Source: Pieris napi (taxonomy: Eukaryota; Arthropoda; Insecta; Lepidoptera; Pieridae). From it: a DNA stretch of 64,000 bases. The position numbers were made by a program, and so were the translations under genes. Location of the stretch: assembly GCF_905475465.1 (NCBI RefSeq), contig NC_062245.1, forward strand, positions 4,154,001-4,218,000, read 5' to 3'. Positions 1 to 11,200 of the stretch are shown here, one piece after another (within the stretch, counting starts at the first letter, position 1; every line of letters begins with the position of its first letter). The notes below the pieces were generated by a model. That model worked only from the letters and a program-made list of their open reading frames with translations, did no database searches and had not been told where the DNA came from.

Positions 1-268
1 ATGATGACAAAAATAATACTTTTCAAGAAAACAAAACATAACCAAACAAACATAACATAAAGTCACTCTCAAATAAATCAGTCTATAATCAATCTATCTA
101 TCTCCATACTCAAATCTTCATAATTAAGTGGCATCTTCGAGTAAACATTCAAAATCACAAAACCTAATATTCCAAATAAAATATAAGCGAAATCTAAGTA
201 ATTTCTTTCCAAAAGTATATTATAATTAAAAAAAAGTCTTCTTATTAGTTGCTCAATATTTAAAAAAA

Positions 269-1165
269 TTAGTCTTCATCAGCACAGTTATCGGTTGGTG
301 CTTCTGCCTCATCATTAAATTTAAGAGATTCATAGAAACCATGATAGTAGCTTGGTATGTCATTTGTTTTACAAAGACTTATGAGATCAGAATGTAGGGC
401 TTTACGTATAGTATTGGCAGAGTCGCCGTGTATACAATTTTTAATTCAGGACTGTCATTAAATATTGGGTGTATTGGAAGCATGTCTGTGTCACCCCGTT
501 TGGATCTCTGTTGGCGTTCCACGTTGAGCTTAGAATACTCAGCGTCAAAATCATATTTAAACCGCAAGATGAATGGTTCTCAACTGGTTACTTTGATTTC
601 CATTATTTTCGACCACTTTATTTTCTTACCTTCATCATCTTTACCCCAGTGTTTGTCCTCGAGTACCTAATTCTTTTAATAATCTAATCTTAAGAAACTA
701 TTGTTACTAACTCACTAATCAATCAATGGACTGTATTTGTCTGATGAATAAAATTATTATTATTATTATGTCGTAGAAGTCACTTTGTAACATTTCTTTA
801 ATAATGTTTACTTTGGCACAGGGTAATTATTGCGTACATTTGATCTGGAGTATACACAACTTGGTTTTTCGGCTTACGTTCTACGTATAGTAGAATGCAT
901 CGAATCGCCCTCACTCTGGCCATGACCAGTCAGTGCCGTATGAACTGTCTGATTTGATATACACAAAGTGCTTGCAAAAAAGGTCCTACATACTTGAACT
1001 TTCTCTTTCTGTAAATCAAAATAGTATTTGACTGTTTGGGTGCGATTATTCTTTCGATCTAACTTGATTCTTTTGACCTTCTCAACTGTTGCCATTGCCA
1101 CTCATGATCTCCTAATTTATAATACTGCTGCATAATGTCTTCTCTCTGGCTCAATGTAAATTTTT
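269..1165 (-). pseudogene. Broken copy of a multicopy insect gene family (possibly transposon-derived)
   Basis: Fragments of one protein lie in order on the minus strand but in different frames. At about 1100-930 is an N-terminal piece with the motif VCRTFFASTLCISNQTVHTA, followed directly by GHGQSEGDSMHSTIRR. At about 660-430 is EPFILRFKYDFDAEYSKLN, preceded by an in-frame stop. At about 425-269 is ALHSDLISLCKTNDIPSYYH, ending at a stop. From memory, this combination (CR.FFL.TL.IS, then GH.Q.E.DSMHS, then a C-terminal LC....IP..YH.FY) marks a family of uncharacterised proteins repeated many times in insect genomes. The middle of the family protein is missing, which implies an internal deletion, and there are at least one stop and two frameshifts. 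The piece is therefore not translatable. The family's function is unknown, and its identity rests on recognition only. Confidence 0.55.
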
Positions 1166-1180
1166 CTTCACATTTTCTTC

Positions 1181-3130
1181 ACATAAGTGCTTTTGTCATA
1201 GACGCGGTAGGTATTATTTACTAGAATAATAAGATAAAAGCTGATATTGTGCGTAATTATGAAAAATATTTTGCTAAAGCAATGTTATCGTATATTGTTA
1301 CATCCAAAAAAATCGTTGAATAAAATAATATCTTTTTCTAACTTTTTAAATAAACAAAAGAAAAATCTGAAAAAAAATGGTAAGATGTATTAGCACCTCA
1401 GGATCTCAATTTTGCAATAATAATAAAACTATGATAATAGCAACTATCATTTTGTTCTCCGGAGCCGTCGATATAAGTATGTAATGTACCTATATTATAA
1501 TGACGGGAAATTATATGGAACAGATAAAGCCTTTGAGATTATGCCAAATGTTCATCCCTGCAGCACGCTGTATTTTATACTTAAATAAGTATTTACTGCG
1601 AGACGTTAAATTTTTTTCGTTCTAATTGTTTTTGTTAGTTTAGGTTTCAAGGTAAAACACAAGAACAAAGTGCAGTCTTACTGCATGGTTAATTTTTAAT
1701 AATGTTAATTTAAAAAATAAGTTTATTAATCGCTGTAACGTGTGAAAAAAGAATAAAAATGAATAATACTTGAAGTTAGTCCATCGGCTGTAATATAAAT
1801 CACTCATTCACCTAACAAGGCGCCATCTATTACGTCAATATAAATAATTTCAGTAAAATATTTAACCAACTTACCAATTGCACATTTATTTTTATAAAAA
1901 CCAAAATTACGGAAAAAGTTTACGTACAGTTAAATACACTTTAGATTTAATACGGCTTAACCGTGCTTAAGACGCGTGAAATGGCCCTTATGATATGATA
2001 ATTAAGATAATTACTGACTATTGAGGTTAATTGGGAGTCAAAAATAAAACATCTTTATAATTTATAAAAAAAACTTTATTCTCTTATCTAGAAATTTGAT
2101 CTAAATAAGTGAAAAGGCAGTTACTAATTAAATTAAATGAATTGCTTTCATTAAATACTTAAATAGTCGAGCTGCGGAAACAATATTTAACATAATTAAG
2201 TTTTTACTTTTATTTTATGGAAAAATCAATATACATAGGTAATAAAAGAGTCGCAACTTTAGTATGACTTGAAATTTGGAGGTGAACAACAAGGAAATAG
2301 CTGACCACAAAACTATATTTTTTTATCAGTGGTTAAGTGTTTAACATATGATTTAAGTTAACGTAGAAAAACATGGTGAAAGGAAAAATATAAAATTATG
2401 GGCTAGTTCTCAATAATCGAAGGACAATTAGTGTTTGAAATTGTAATCTCTGTAATATTAAGAAAAAATATAAAACCTATTTATATTTTTTCTTAATATT
2501 ATTTATTTAGCTATGAGAAGTTAATATTTATTATTTACGTTCAATTAACTGTACTAAGTTTTAAAACAGTAAGTATTTGTTTGTAGGGATTTATTTTTAA
2601 AACCTTTTTAATTAAGTTGTAATACAACTTTTAAATGCTAATTAACTGGGTATTAATACTTGAGTAAAACAATTTCTATAGGTAATTTTGATTTAAGTTA
2701 TTTAATAAATGAATAAGGGGCGGCAACGCAACATTGACAAAAAAACATTTCATTCACGTTTAACTGTAGAAATAATACTAGTACGATTATTATTATACTA
2801 CGTCACATTTTTGCAATAAAAATAATTCATGAATGCTGTTTGTATAATTTGTTTTCAGAATATTTAATACTTTTTGTGTTTAATACAAATTTTACTATGA
2901 ATATAAGTAATTAAAATGTGCTTACGAATTAATCCTAAGAAAATAAGTTAAAAATATGAATCGGAAATCGTAGTTAAACATCTTAAATACAGCTTTTATT
3001 TATAAATAATTTTTAGGAGTCTATGAAAATGGTGTTACGACGTTCTCCTTGAACAACAACATCACATAAGGTCGCTGTAGAATGATAACCTCCTATGTCC
3101 AGAGAACCAAACATTCACAACCACCAACAG
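1181..3130. other. AT-rich stretch without a recognisable gene
   Basis: No open frame resembles a protein and no splice-linked exons could be built. The only structure seen is a perfect hairpin at 2453-2501 (listed separately). Confidence 0.5.
2453..2501. repeat. Perfect 21-bp inverted repeat
   Basis: The left arm 2453-2473 begins TAATATTAAG and its exact reverse complement occupies 2481-2501. A 7-base loop separates them. It could be a MITE relic or a simple AT-rich snap-back sequence; no target duplication was identified. Confidence 0.7.
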
Positions 3131-3164
3131 AAAACGAAAAAAAAATTAATTTCGTCAATGTTCG

Positions 3165-3305
3165 TTAATTTTTTTTTTATAGAACACCTAACAACATCAG
3201 GAGGCTCACCTGATGTTAAGTGATACTGCCGCCCATGGACACTCTCAATGCCAGAGGGCTCGCGAGTGCGTTGCCGGCCTTTTAAGGATTGGTAATTATG
3301 TGTTT
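3165..3305 (+). repeat. Interspersed lepidopteran repeat fragment (GCCGGCCTTT type)
   Basis: The run CACCTGATGTTAAGTGA, then CCGCCCATGGACACTC, then GCGTTGCCGGCCTTT is a string I recognise as a common dispersed repeat end in moths and butterflies. Related diverged pieces occur at about 21120-21395 and 25367-25505. The class (SINE or non-LTR retrotransposon 3' end) cannot be fixed from this fragment. Confidence 0.5.
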
Positions 3306-3328
3306 TTGTCATAGTTCTAGATAGTAAA

Positions 3329-3363
3329 AAGGACTTATTTATAAATTACATAAATAAGTCCTT
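3329..3363. repeat. Perfect 13-bp hairpin
   Basis: AAGGACTTATTTA at 3329-3341 is followed, after a 9-base loop, by its exact reverse complement at 3351-3363. It lies just after the repeat fragment above, and its role is unknown. Confidence 0.7.
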
Positions 3364-3649
3364 ACCTTCATGATTATACCAGTTACTTAAATAGAATAAA
3401 AAATAAATGGTTTTTTGACATACAAGGTTATTTCTACAGTGACGATAAAATTTTCTTAAACAAATTACCAATTCGTAATGTATCAACATTAATATTAACA
3501 TCCTCTTTACAATTTAACAATTTGACAGATATGAATCAAGATTCATTTTCTATTCATAAAGAGTGCATTTTAGTTTGAAATGTAGAAGAAAAGCTAAAGA
3601 ATTATCAGGGGCATTAAATTGGAAATCCTAGTCAAGCCATTATAGTCTT

Positions 3650-4225
3650 GTCTATGTCGCAGCTTAATAAGCCTTTCAATTAACTGCCTAGCCTTTCACA
3701 TAAACAGCGCCGTTTAACTAGCGGCCTGAAAGATATTCAGCCATATAACGTGTTTAACAACATTTAATAAACTGGCTGGCTAATGCTTAGGCCATTCGTA
3801 CAATAGAGCAACCATGTAGCAAATTGCAATTGTACTTGTTTTTCATAAAAAAGATGAAACATATAACATAAAAAATATTTCATTAAAAATTAAATTGCTC
3901 GAGACAGTCACAGCTAAATTCACATTATTATTCTCACTACACGCTTCAATTGTACTTGTTTTTCATGAAACTTTGGAAAACCCCATCAAAGTTGTGGTTT
4001 GCCGACGCCGTATGGATAGTTTAAAGTTTCGTTTCGAGTTTGAGAGTGGGAGAAAGTGGAACTAAATTGAAATGTTAATTTAAACTGACTTAACAGTCAA
4101 CAGACTAGGCAAGTAATAAAACGTCATCGATCCAAGTATGGCTGAATATCTTTCAGGCCGCTAGTTAAAGGGGCTAGGCTGTTGATTGAACGACTAATTA
4201 ACCTATTTGCCTGCGACATCTATAT
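3650..4225. mobile_element. MITE-like element with about 95-bp imperfect terminal inverted repeats
   Basis: The left end, running inward, contains ATGTCGCAG then CTAGCGGCCTGAAAGATATT (near 3719-3738). The right end carries the reverse complement, AATATCTTTCAGGCCGCTAG near 4145-4164, and CTGCGACAT near 4211-4219. The arms match well at their inner parts and less well outside. The interior of about 385 bp has no ORF, and a short motif, CAATTGTACTTGTTTTTCAT, occurs twice in it. This is a non-autonomous DNA transposon of unassigned superfamily; I could not fix its target duplication. Confidence 0.7.
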
Positions 4226-4617
4226 ACCAATTTTTAGTCTTCAACATTAGCTAAATGCATGATTTGAATATTTAATCCCTGACATAAAAAGTTGGAATTT
4301 TGTATCTGTCTAAGGCATTTAGTTAAAAAGTCGTACCTAGATGTATGAAAATCAGCTTAGTAAAACTAATGAGATATATTCAATCGCATCTTTTTAATTT
4401 TTTTATTTATAACAAATTTATTGATTTTTGCGTTTCAATCTATTGAAGCCACTTAACAACATTGCATCATTTGTTAAGTAGTTACTCTAAAACCTAATTT
4501 TATTTTTGAAAAATAATGAATCTCAATATTGCTTCACATATCAGTCTATCGGAGCCAAGTAAAACAGCACATAACCAAGAAAAATACTAATTAATTAATA
4601 TCACTAATCAGTCTTTG
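4226..4617. other. Downstream flank of UBLCP1
   Basis: No gene is seen. Candidate poly(A) signals for the minus-strand UBLCP1 gene (AATAAA read on the minus strand, TTTATT on plus) lie near 4498-4503, 4417-4422 and 4402-4407. Confidence 0.4.
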
Positions 4618-7116
4618 TTAGTTGGCAGCGGCCCCTGAGCTGTCAGAATTATCCTCAGCTTTCCTCTTACTGGCGTGTTTACTCTTCCGTGGCGGCCTAT
4701 ATTTCTCCCATTTCTTGTGGTTTAATGTATCAAAGTCATCACAAAAAGTGGCAATGTCCTTTAAATATGTAATTAAATGCAGTAATTCCTCGTCTTTGTC
4801 TCTGTTTAAATGCGCTTGTCTGAATGCGCGGATCTTGAGTCCGCTCTTTGGGTTCATAATAAAGTTTCTTCGTATATCGTCCAACATTATTGTGTTTTTG
4901 GAGCTGTATTGTGGATATTTGCCCCAAATTACACCAAGGGGTTTTACCTGGAAATGTGTAAGCTTGATATGTACTTTAAAATATAATGAATTTTTACCAT
5001 AAACTTTCTGATAGTTTCTCAAATATATGTTGAATGTTTTTTAGGGTACAAATGCATATTTTGTGTTTTGTTTTATTGGTATAGTTTATACAAATGAATG
5101 ATGGACATGTTGCTCAGTTTGGATATCCTTTGAATTTTAACTTCTTGATCCCAGAAGAAAAGAAAGAGCAGCAAACTTAGTAATTGAAATAATATAATGT
5201 ATAATATAATCTTTATTTATTTCTCACAAAAACTTAGGACATAAGCAAGTGACAGTTATATACTATTATAAATAAATAATTGTCTTACTTCTATTTAGGG
5301 AAAAGGCTCTAGTCTAGTCTCTAGAAATCTAGATTTACTACTTTTTCAACATAATATAAATACAGTCTAGGTCTTATAAACTATAAAAAAAAAATTCTTT
5401 ACCCTCAACAATGTACCAGTCTCTTACCGTTAAAGATTTTAAATGTAAATAAGTTTTATTAATACTCACATCTATGGTTCCATATTTGGGAGTATGCACA
5501 GTGATCATAGCTAAGTAGTCCAGGTAGAACATGATCTTGTATTCCGGATGCACAGATACACCAAGTAGCTTCATTTTCTCCTCGATCCACTTCATTCCAG
5601 TGGCAGACCAGATAACAATATCATAGTCTTTGTAGGCTGATGTTAAAAATTCATGGAGGAATGGCCTCATTAGTTCAAAACCTGGAAAATAAAGTAAAAG
5701 TTACAGGTAGATTTCTTAATAAGGGTAATGATTTTAGATAATACTAGCTGGTGTCCGCGATGCTTAGCAATCAAATGCAGGTTTATCAAATACCACCCCC
5801 ACACATTTCTTGTAAATATTAGTTGTTGCTGTTGAGCCATTGTGTGATAATTAGATATTTTGGACAATTCACACAATATCTTTATAAATTGTTGTGTTAT
5901 TCTGATGTATAAGCAATATTATTACAAAGTTTCTTTAAATCCATTCAGCAGTTTTTACGTGAAAGAGTACCAAACATCTATCCATACTTACAAAATTATG
6001 CATTTATAATATTAGTAGGAGTGATTAATTATAGTCATTAGCCTTGTTTTTCTTGTTAGGCACTATGCCTTGTTTCTAAATGTTACCCTGTAATTTATAA
6101 ATATACTATAACAACAGTAAGACTTATATTGGTCAATTAGTGGAGAATTTTTCAATACAAACCAGTTTCAGCAACAGATCTGTGGTCAAACAATGTGTAG
6201 TCTATGTCCAATACTAACAGCTTTTTGTTGGGACGAGGCTCATTTAGCACCTTTATTTTGTAGTCTTTTACTCTCTTGTTTATTTTTGCTAAGTATATCT
6301 GAAAATCATACAGATATTAAAAAATAAGATATCTTTGAACCATAATGAACAAGTACTAAGTTGTTTACTATCAATAACAATATAAATATAACAATAACAT
6401 AAACTATAACAATTGTTTTAATGAAAAAGAAAAAACAATTTTAGGTCTTAATATGAGTTTAAGGTTAGGTTAAGTGAAAAGTTGTCTTTAGAGTATTGAG
6501 AAGATATACCTCCTGATTTTCTACATCAATTTCTTCTTCCTCAATATCCAAGTCATTAACCACTTCTTCACCAATATCTGGTTTTGACATTGCACCCTCA
6601 ATGGCTTCTTCTAACGACCCCATCATCATTATTTTAAGGTTTTGCTTAAGATTTAACTCCGACAGAGTATAATTGTCATTTGCTACCTTGCCTGAAACAT
6701 CAAAATTAGAATTTCAACAAAGGTTAAAAAACTGTAAGCAAATATAGCATTATAATATTATAAGGAAAGCAGTGATGTTGGTGAATAAAAAATAAACAAG
6801 CCGTGTAATGTGGAATAATACTACGTGACCCATTGGTTATTAAAAACAATTGCTTTGATAAAACAGTAGCTATGTTTAGAGTTTAGACAGAAACATAAAA
6901 TGTTTCGGTTTTTGAATGAAATCGTAGATCCATTTAGATTAAGTTACCTTGAAATTTAACATTCAAAAGCTTTTGCCTTTCCGGTCGTACTCCAGTGGCA
7001 TTTTCGATGGCCACTTTCAACATCGCAACTGAATCAGATTGAGCTAGTTCTGGTAGTTCATATTCTTTTCCATTCCACTTAACACTCATCTTTATTGAAT
7101 TATCAATATCACCCAT
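4618..7116 (-). CDS. UBLCP1: Ubiquitin-like domain-containing CTD phosphatase 1
   Basis: Five exons with GT-AG borders and matching phases: 7116-6948, 6691-6510, 6298-6163, 5681-5470, 4947-4618. They give 342 aa, close to the roughly 320-residue animal protein. Residues about 10-85 form the ubiquitin-like domain (TGVRPERQKLLNVKFQGK). The FCP/SCP-type phosphatase domain follows, with the catalytic DxDxT motif in LVLDIDYTLFDHRS (Asp148 nucleophile, Asp150). Later family signatures are RPFLHEFLTSAYKDYDIVIW, LGVIWGKY and DDIRRNF. In known members this nuclear enzyme binds the 26S proteasome through the Ubl and dephosphorylates proteasome subunits. The C-terminus is basic, ending in a serine/alanine-rich tail. 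The first ATG is chosen because it opens the Ubl; a second in-frame Met lies nine codons later. Exon joins were made by eye. Confidence 0.95.
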
Positions 7117-8203
7117 TTTGCCATTTAATAACTAAATGTAATGTTGGGATGCAAGCTCTAATATAAAAACACTTCTGACGAGGTTGTCCGCTGTTGGGTT
7201 TTGTTTTTCGTTTGACAGATTCGCAACTAATCTGATGAGCGACAATTGAAATATCAGTTAAGAATGTCAACTGTCAAAAGATTTTAATAATAATTTGCAA
7301 ATTGATAAAAATATGGTAGCTGGAGCCTGACTAGTGCCTACCCCTGCTGGTACATAGTGGCTTGGGGAAAAACAATTAATAAATTAAGTCTAGTCGATAA
7401 TTACGAGAGCACAGGCAACAATTATTTTTAAACTTTTAAGATTTTTTTAAATTAACGTGGCCAAGTTTTGGTGGTGCTTTGGTCTAAGGGCTTAATTTAT
7501 CAAAAAATACTTTAAATTAATGATAGCGATAATAATATGAAGACTAAAATTACAAATAAAATATTAATTTAAAAAAAAAAGTAAAAATTGAAACACTGAA
7601 AATTTTGTGCCAGTTTGTTCTATATCCTGGATATAGAGATCATTAATAATCCTTCAATATAACACAAGTCCTTAATAATAATTATTGTGATAACGCTCAC
7701 GGCAAAAGACCGACAACAGCCCGTAGTTCTAATAAAGAATGAATTTACCTGTAGGTACTGGGTAGGTAGGTAGGTCTTCTTCTTACAAACTCAAGTCATT
7801 ATCCTAAAAAAATGCCTAAAACATCTTTAACTTATATATATGCTAACAAGTTGACTCTGTAAACGTGATTCTGCCATATAATTTGTCCACTTTAAACGTA
7901 AACGCGATGTAAAATACGTCGTGAATGTAATGCATATTGTATATCTGAGTAACTAAGGTAGCAAATAAATATTATTACTATAAATTAGTACTTACTCCAC
8001 ATTTACAATTATATTTGTGTTTGTTTTGTCTAAGGAGAAAGGAAAGTGCTGCTCTCCTCCGACTTAAAAATAGGATACTCGACCAGTTTAAACTTTTTAT
8101 TAAACAAATCCAATCCCATAGAATTATCCAACACAAAAAACATTTTTTATTACAATAAATTTTTACTTGAACGTAACAGGCGCTCAAACTTTGTTATTAC
8201 TGT
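7117..8203. other. Intergenic region between UBLCP1 and the GH1 gene
   Basis: No gene is seen. It should hold the UBLCP1 promoter at the left. At the right is the GH1 3' end, with a minus-strand AATAAA (TTTATT on plus) at about 8146-8151, roughly 50 bases past the GH1 stop. Confidence 0.5.
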
Positions 8204-11200
8204 TTATTCATTATAGGCGACGTCTTCATCCTTTACTTTATCTTCAATAGCGACTACTTCCTCTAAGTATACGTCTGGTTCAAAGTGCGGATTTAAAGAT
8301 TTGCTTTTTATGATTTCTTTGTAAACAAATGCTGACTTCCTTGGCGTTCTTGATCGGTCAGGGCTCGAAAAGTCTACCTCATATAGTCCAAATTTTTCAC
8401 TAAAATAAACAATGCACTATAAGCCCAACTGCTTGATAAGTCATCAATTCGAATTTGCTTTTTTTAAATAGGTTTAAAAGTAGATGATATTGAGTATTAA
8501 GGACTAGTAATATAAGTTGGTATCTATCTATATATTTGGTACCTAGGTATATGTAAAGTAGCAGAAAATTATGAATGATTTAAATTTTATTTATATTACT
8601 ATTTATTACTTACGAACACTTTGAATATATTTTATTGCATACAAGAGCTTATACATTGCATACCAGTGCCTATTCAATTAATACAAACCTGTACATCGCA
8701 CGCAAGTGCCCAAATATAGCTGTATATCACTATAGATTAATATATTTTGTTCTTCATAAAATATTATGAGCAATGAACAAACCTATAGCCAGCCATCCAC
8801 TCAAAGTTATCTATCATACTCCAGACGCAGTAGCCACGCACATCGCAACCTGCCTCTAGAGCATCCAATAAAGCTGAGAGATAATTTCTCAAGTAACGAA
8901 TTCTATCTTCATCTTGCAGACCTCCTGCTGTTGACCAACCATTTTCTGTTACGTAGATTCGTGGATTATCGTAAAGCCTATTCACTTCTAATAGTAATTT
9001 GTAAAATCCCCAGGGAACTTCCTGAAAATAACCAAAGTAATTTTAGATGCTAAGAACTTGTGAAAATTGGATAACGAGTTTCCATAAAATTGAGAAATCA
9101 GACACAGTTATTACATCTTCCATATTTAAAAGATATACTTAAGTACACAACAGTCAAAAAGATATATGCGTAGAAACAATAATTAAGTTCAGTAATATTA
9201 TTTCTACCAAAAGTTATCAAAATCGTTTTAGCGGTTTAATAATGAACTCTGATAGCCTAACAAAGTTCCTTTATTTGCCGTATAGCTTTCTAATATTGCG
9301 TGAATAACTAATGCATATTTTAAGCGTAATTTTATTATTGATTATTATTTAAACCCACATTCATTTTCACAAATTATTAAAAATTTATAATATGCGTTTA
9401 ACATGAAATCAGTAAAATGGAACTATTGAATTATTGTCTTCGTGTAGACAAAGATACGTTTATATATGTATATATTATGTACTACTTTCATACCCTATAA
9501 TCTCTATTATATTCTACCAGCGTTTTCTGTCAGTTCATAGTTGTCTAATGTGAAATGTCTTTACTCTTTAGTCTTTACTCTTTAGTGAATACTGAATAGA
9601 CAATTGCCATAATATCATGATTCTGAATTATTGTAAATAAAATTTAAATATTAATGATATTGTAATTGGAAAATCTAGCAAAAATAATAGTAATTTTTAA
9701 AATGTGATGTTTCTGAATTTATAGTTGACACAAATTGAAATGTAAAAATAAAATATCTGAAAATGGACATTGCAAGTTGCCCATAGCTATACAGGCCATT
9801 TTAATCATGTTATTATTCGTTGAACACATAAAAAATATTTTTTAAACATGTCGGATATCGAACAATTTGCATGCACCGTCGTTATCCCTACTGAAATCCT
9901 TTTGAGTATTTTTCGATATCTTGCACCAAAGCACTTGGCTACATGTAGATTGATTTGTAATCGTTGGAAGCAGATAATTGACGATGTATCTCTCAGTGAT
10001 AAGTTCTGGTTTCGATGCTGCAAATCTGAATTTCCTTCGATCTATAATCAAGTTATGTATAAAGCAAAAGCGGGCACAACTTGGCAAAAAATTTATCGAT
10101 CCTTATTTTTATGGTCTAAATTCCTAGATGCCTCTGAAACGGTCGATGAATTTGCATCAGCGTCAAATATTTCACAAGAAATACGCGATATTAAAGTTCT
10201 CAGAGATGGCTTGGTAGCTGTCCACACTCGAGATGGAATCAATTATTATGACTTGGACACACTTAAGTTTTCCACTAAATGTAAGTCTATAATTGGTAGC
10301 TACACTAGCTATTCAGAAAATGACAATTTTACTATATACATTGATATTAGCAATTGTCTTATTGTTGTTCGCAAGCAAGGACATCCAGGCCAGGAATCTA
10401 GAATAATTATAAACAATGTACAAAAATTTCTATTGAATGATATTAGATTGTTTTATGTAACACATGACAATGAAATACATATGTGTAACTTATGTACAAA
10501 TGACCTACAGTCATTATTCTTAAAGAAGTTTGAGGAACAAGTGATGACTTTAGGTTATAGCAATACCCTTAATGTGTTAACATATGAAAGAGAAATTTAT
10601 TCTTTAGTAGATGGTACATTCAAATTACAATGCAATATAGAAATAGTTCCAAACATGCAACATATATTGTGGAAATACAATTTGCTGGAAAGAATGGACT
10701 GGAGGGTTTATATACAATGGATGTATATTTTGAATCATACAATTCAACAAGTCCTGTTGAAAGATATGTTAATTATATATCCATATGGTGATGTGTTTTT
10801 TGTTGGCACAACATGGGGTGTTTTCAGAATTTACTACAAACCATTTGTAGATGGTGAATTTGACTTGTACAACTCTGTACCAATTAAGCAATATAACTTT
10901 GCTGAGCGTTCAGATTGTCCTGTGTTAGCAATGAGTCCAATTTTCCAAATTGATGTGGTGGAAACTGATGATGGGCATATTGTATTAGTGGCAATGCCAA
11001 AGAAGATAGCTGTTTTATATTATACACATGTGTTTAAGCAATCCCCAACCTGGCCTGTGTTGCCATTTATGGAAGTACAAGATGTCACAATAAAAAGCAA
11101 CTGAGTAATAATATTTAAACTTTCTTGTAAATTTATCACATTGCAATAAAACTAGGTACTAACTTTTTTAAACATAAGATCTTGTAAAGTTTTTGAATGT

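Noticed and set aside
3115..3312. Minus-strand 65-codon frame
   Set aside because: It is produced by the dispersed repeat at 3165-3305.
4622..5002. Plus-strand 126-codon frame
   Set aside because: It is the antisense shadow of the last UBLCP1 exon.
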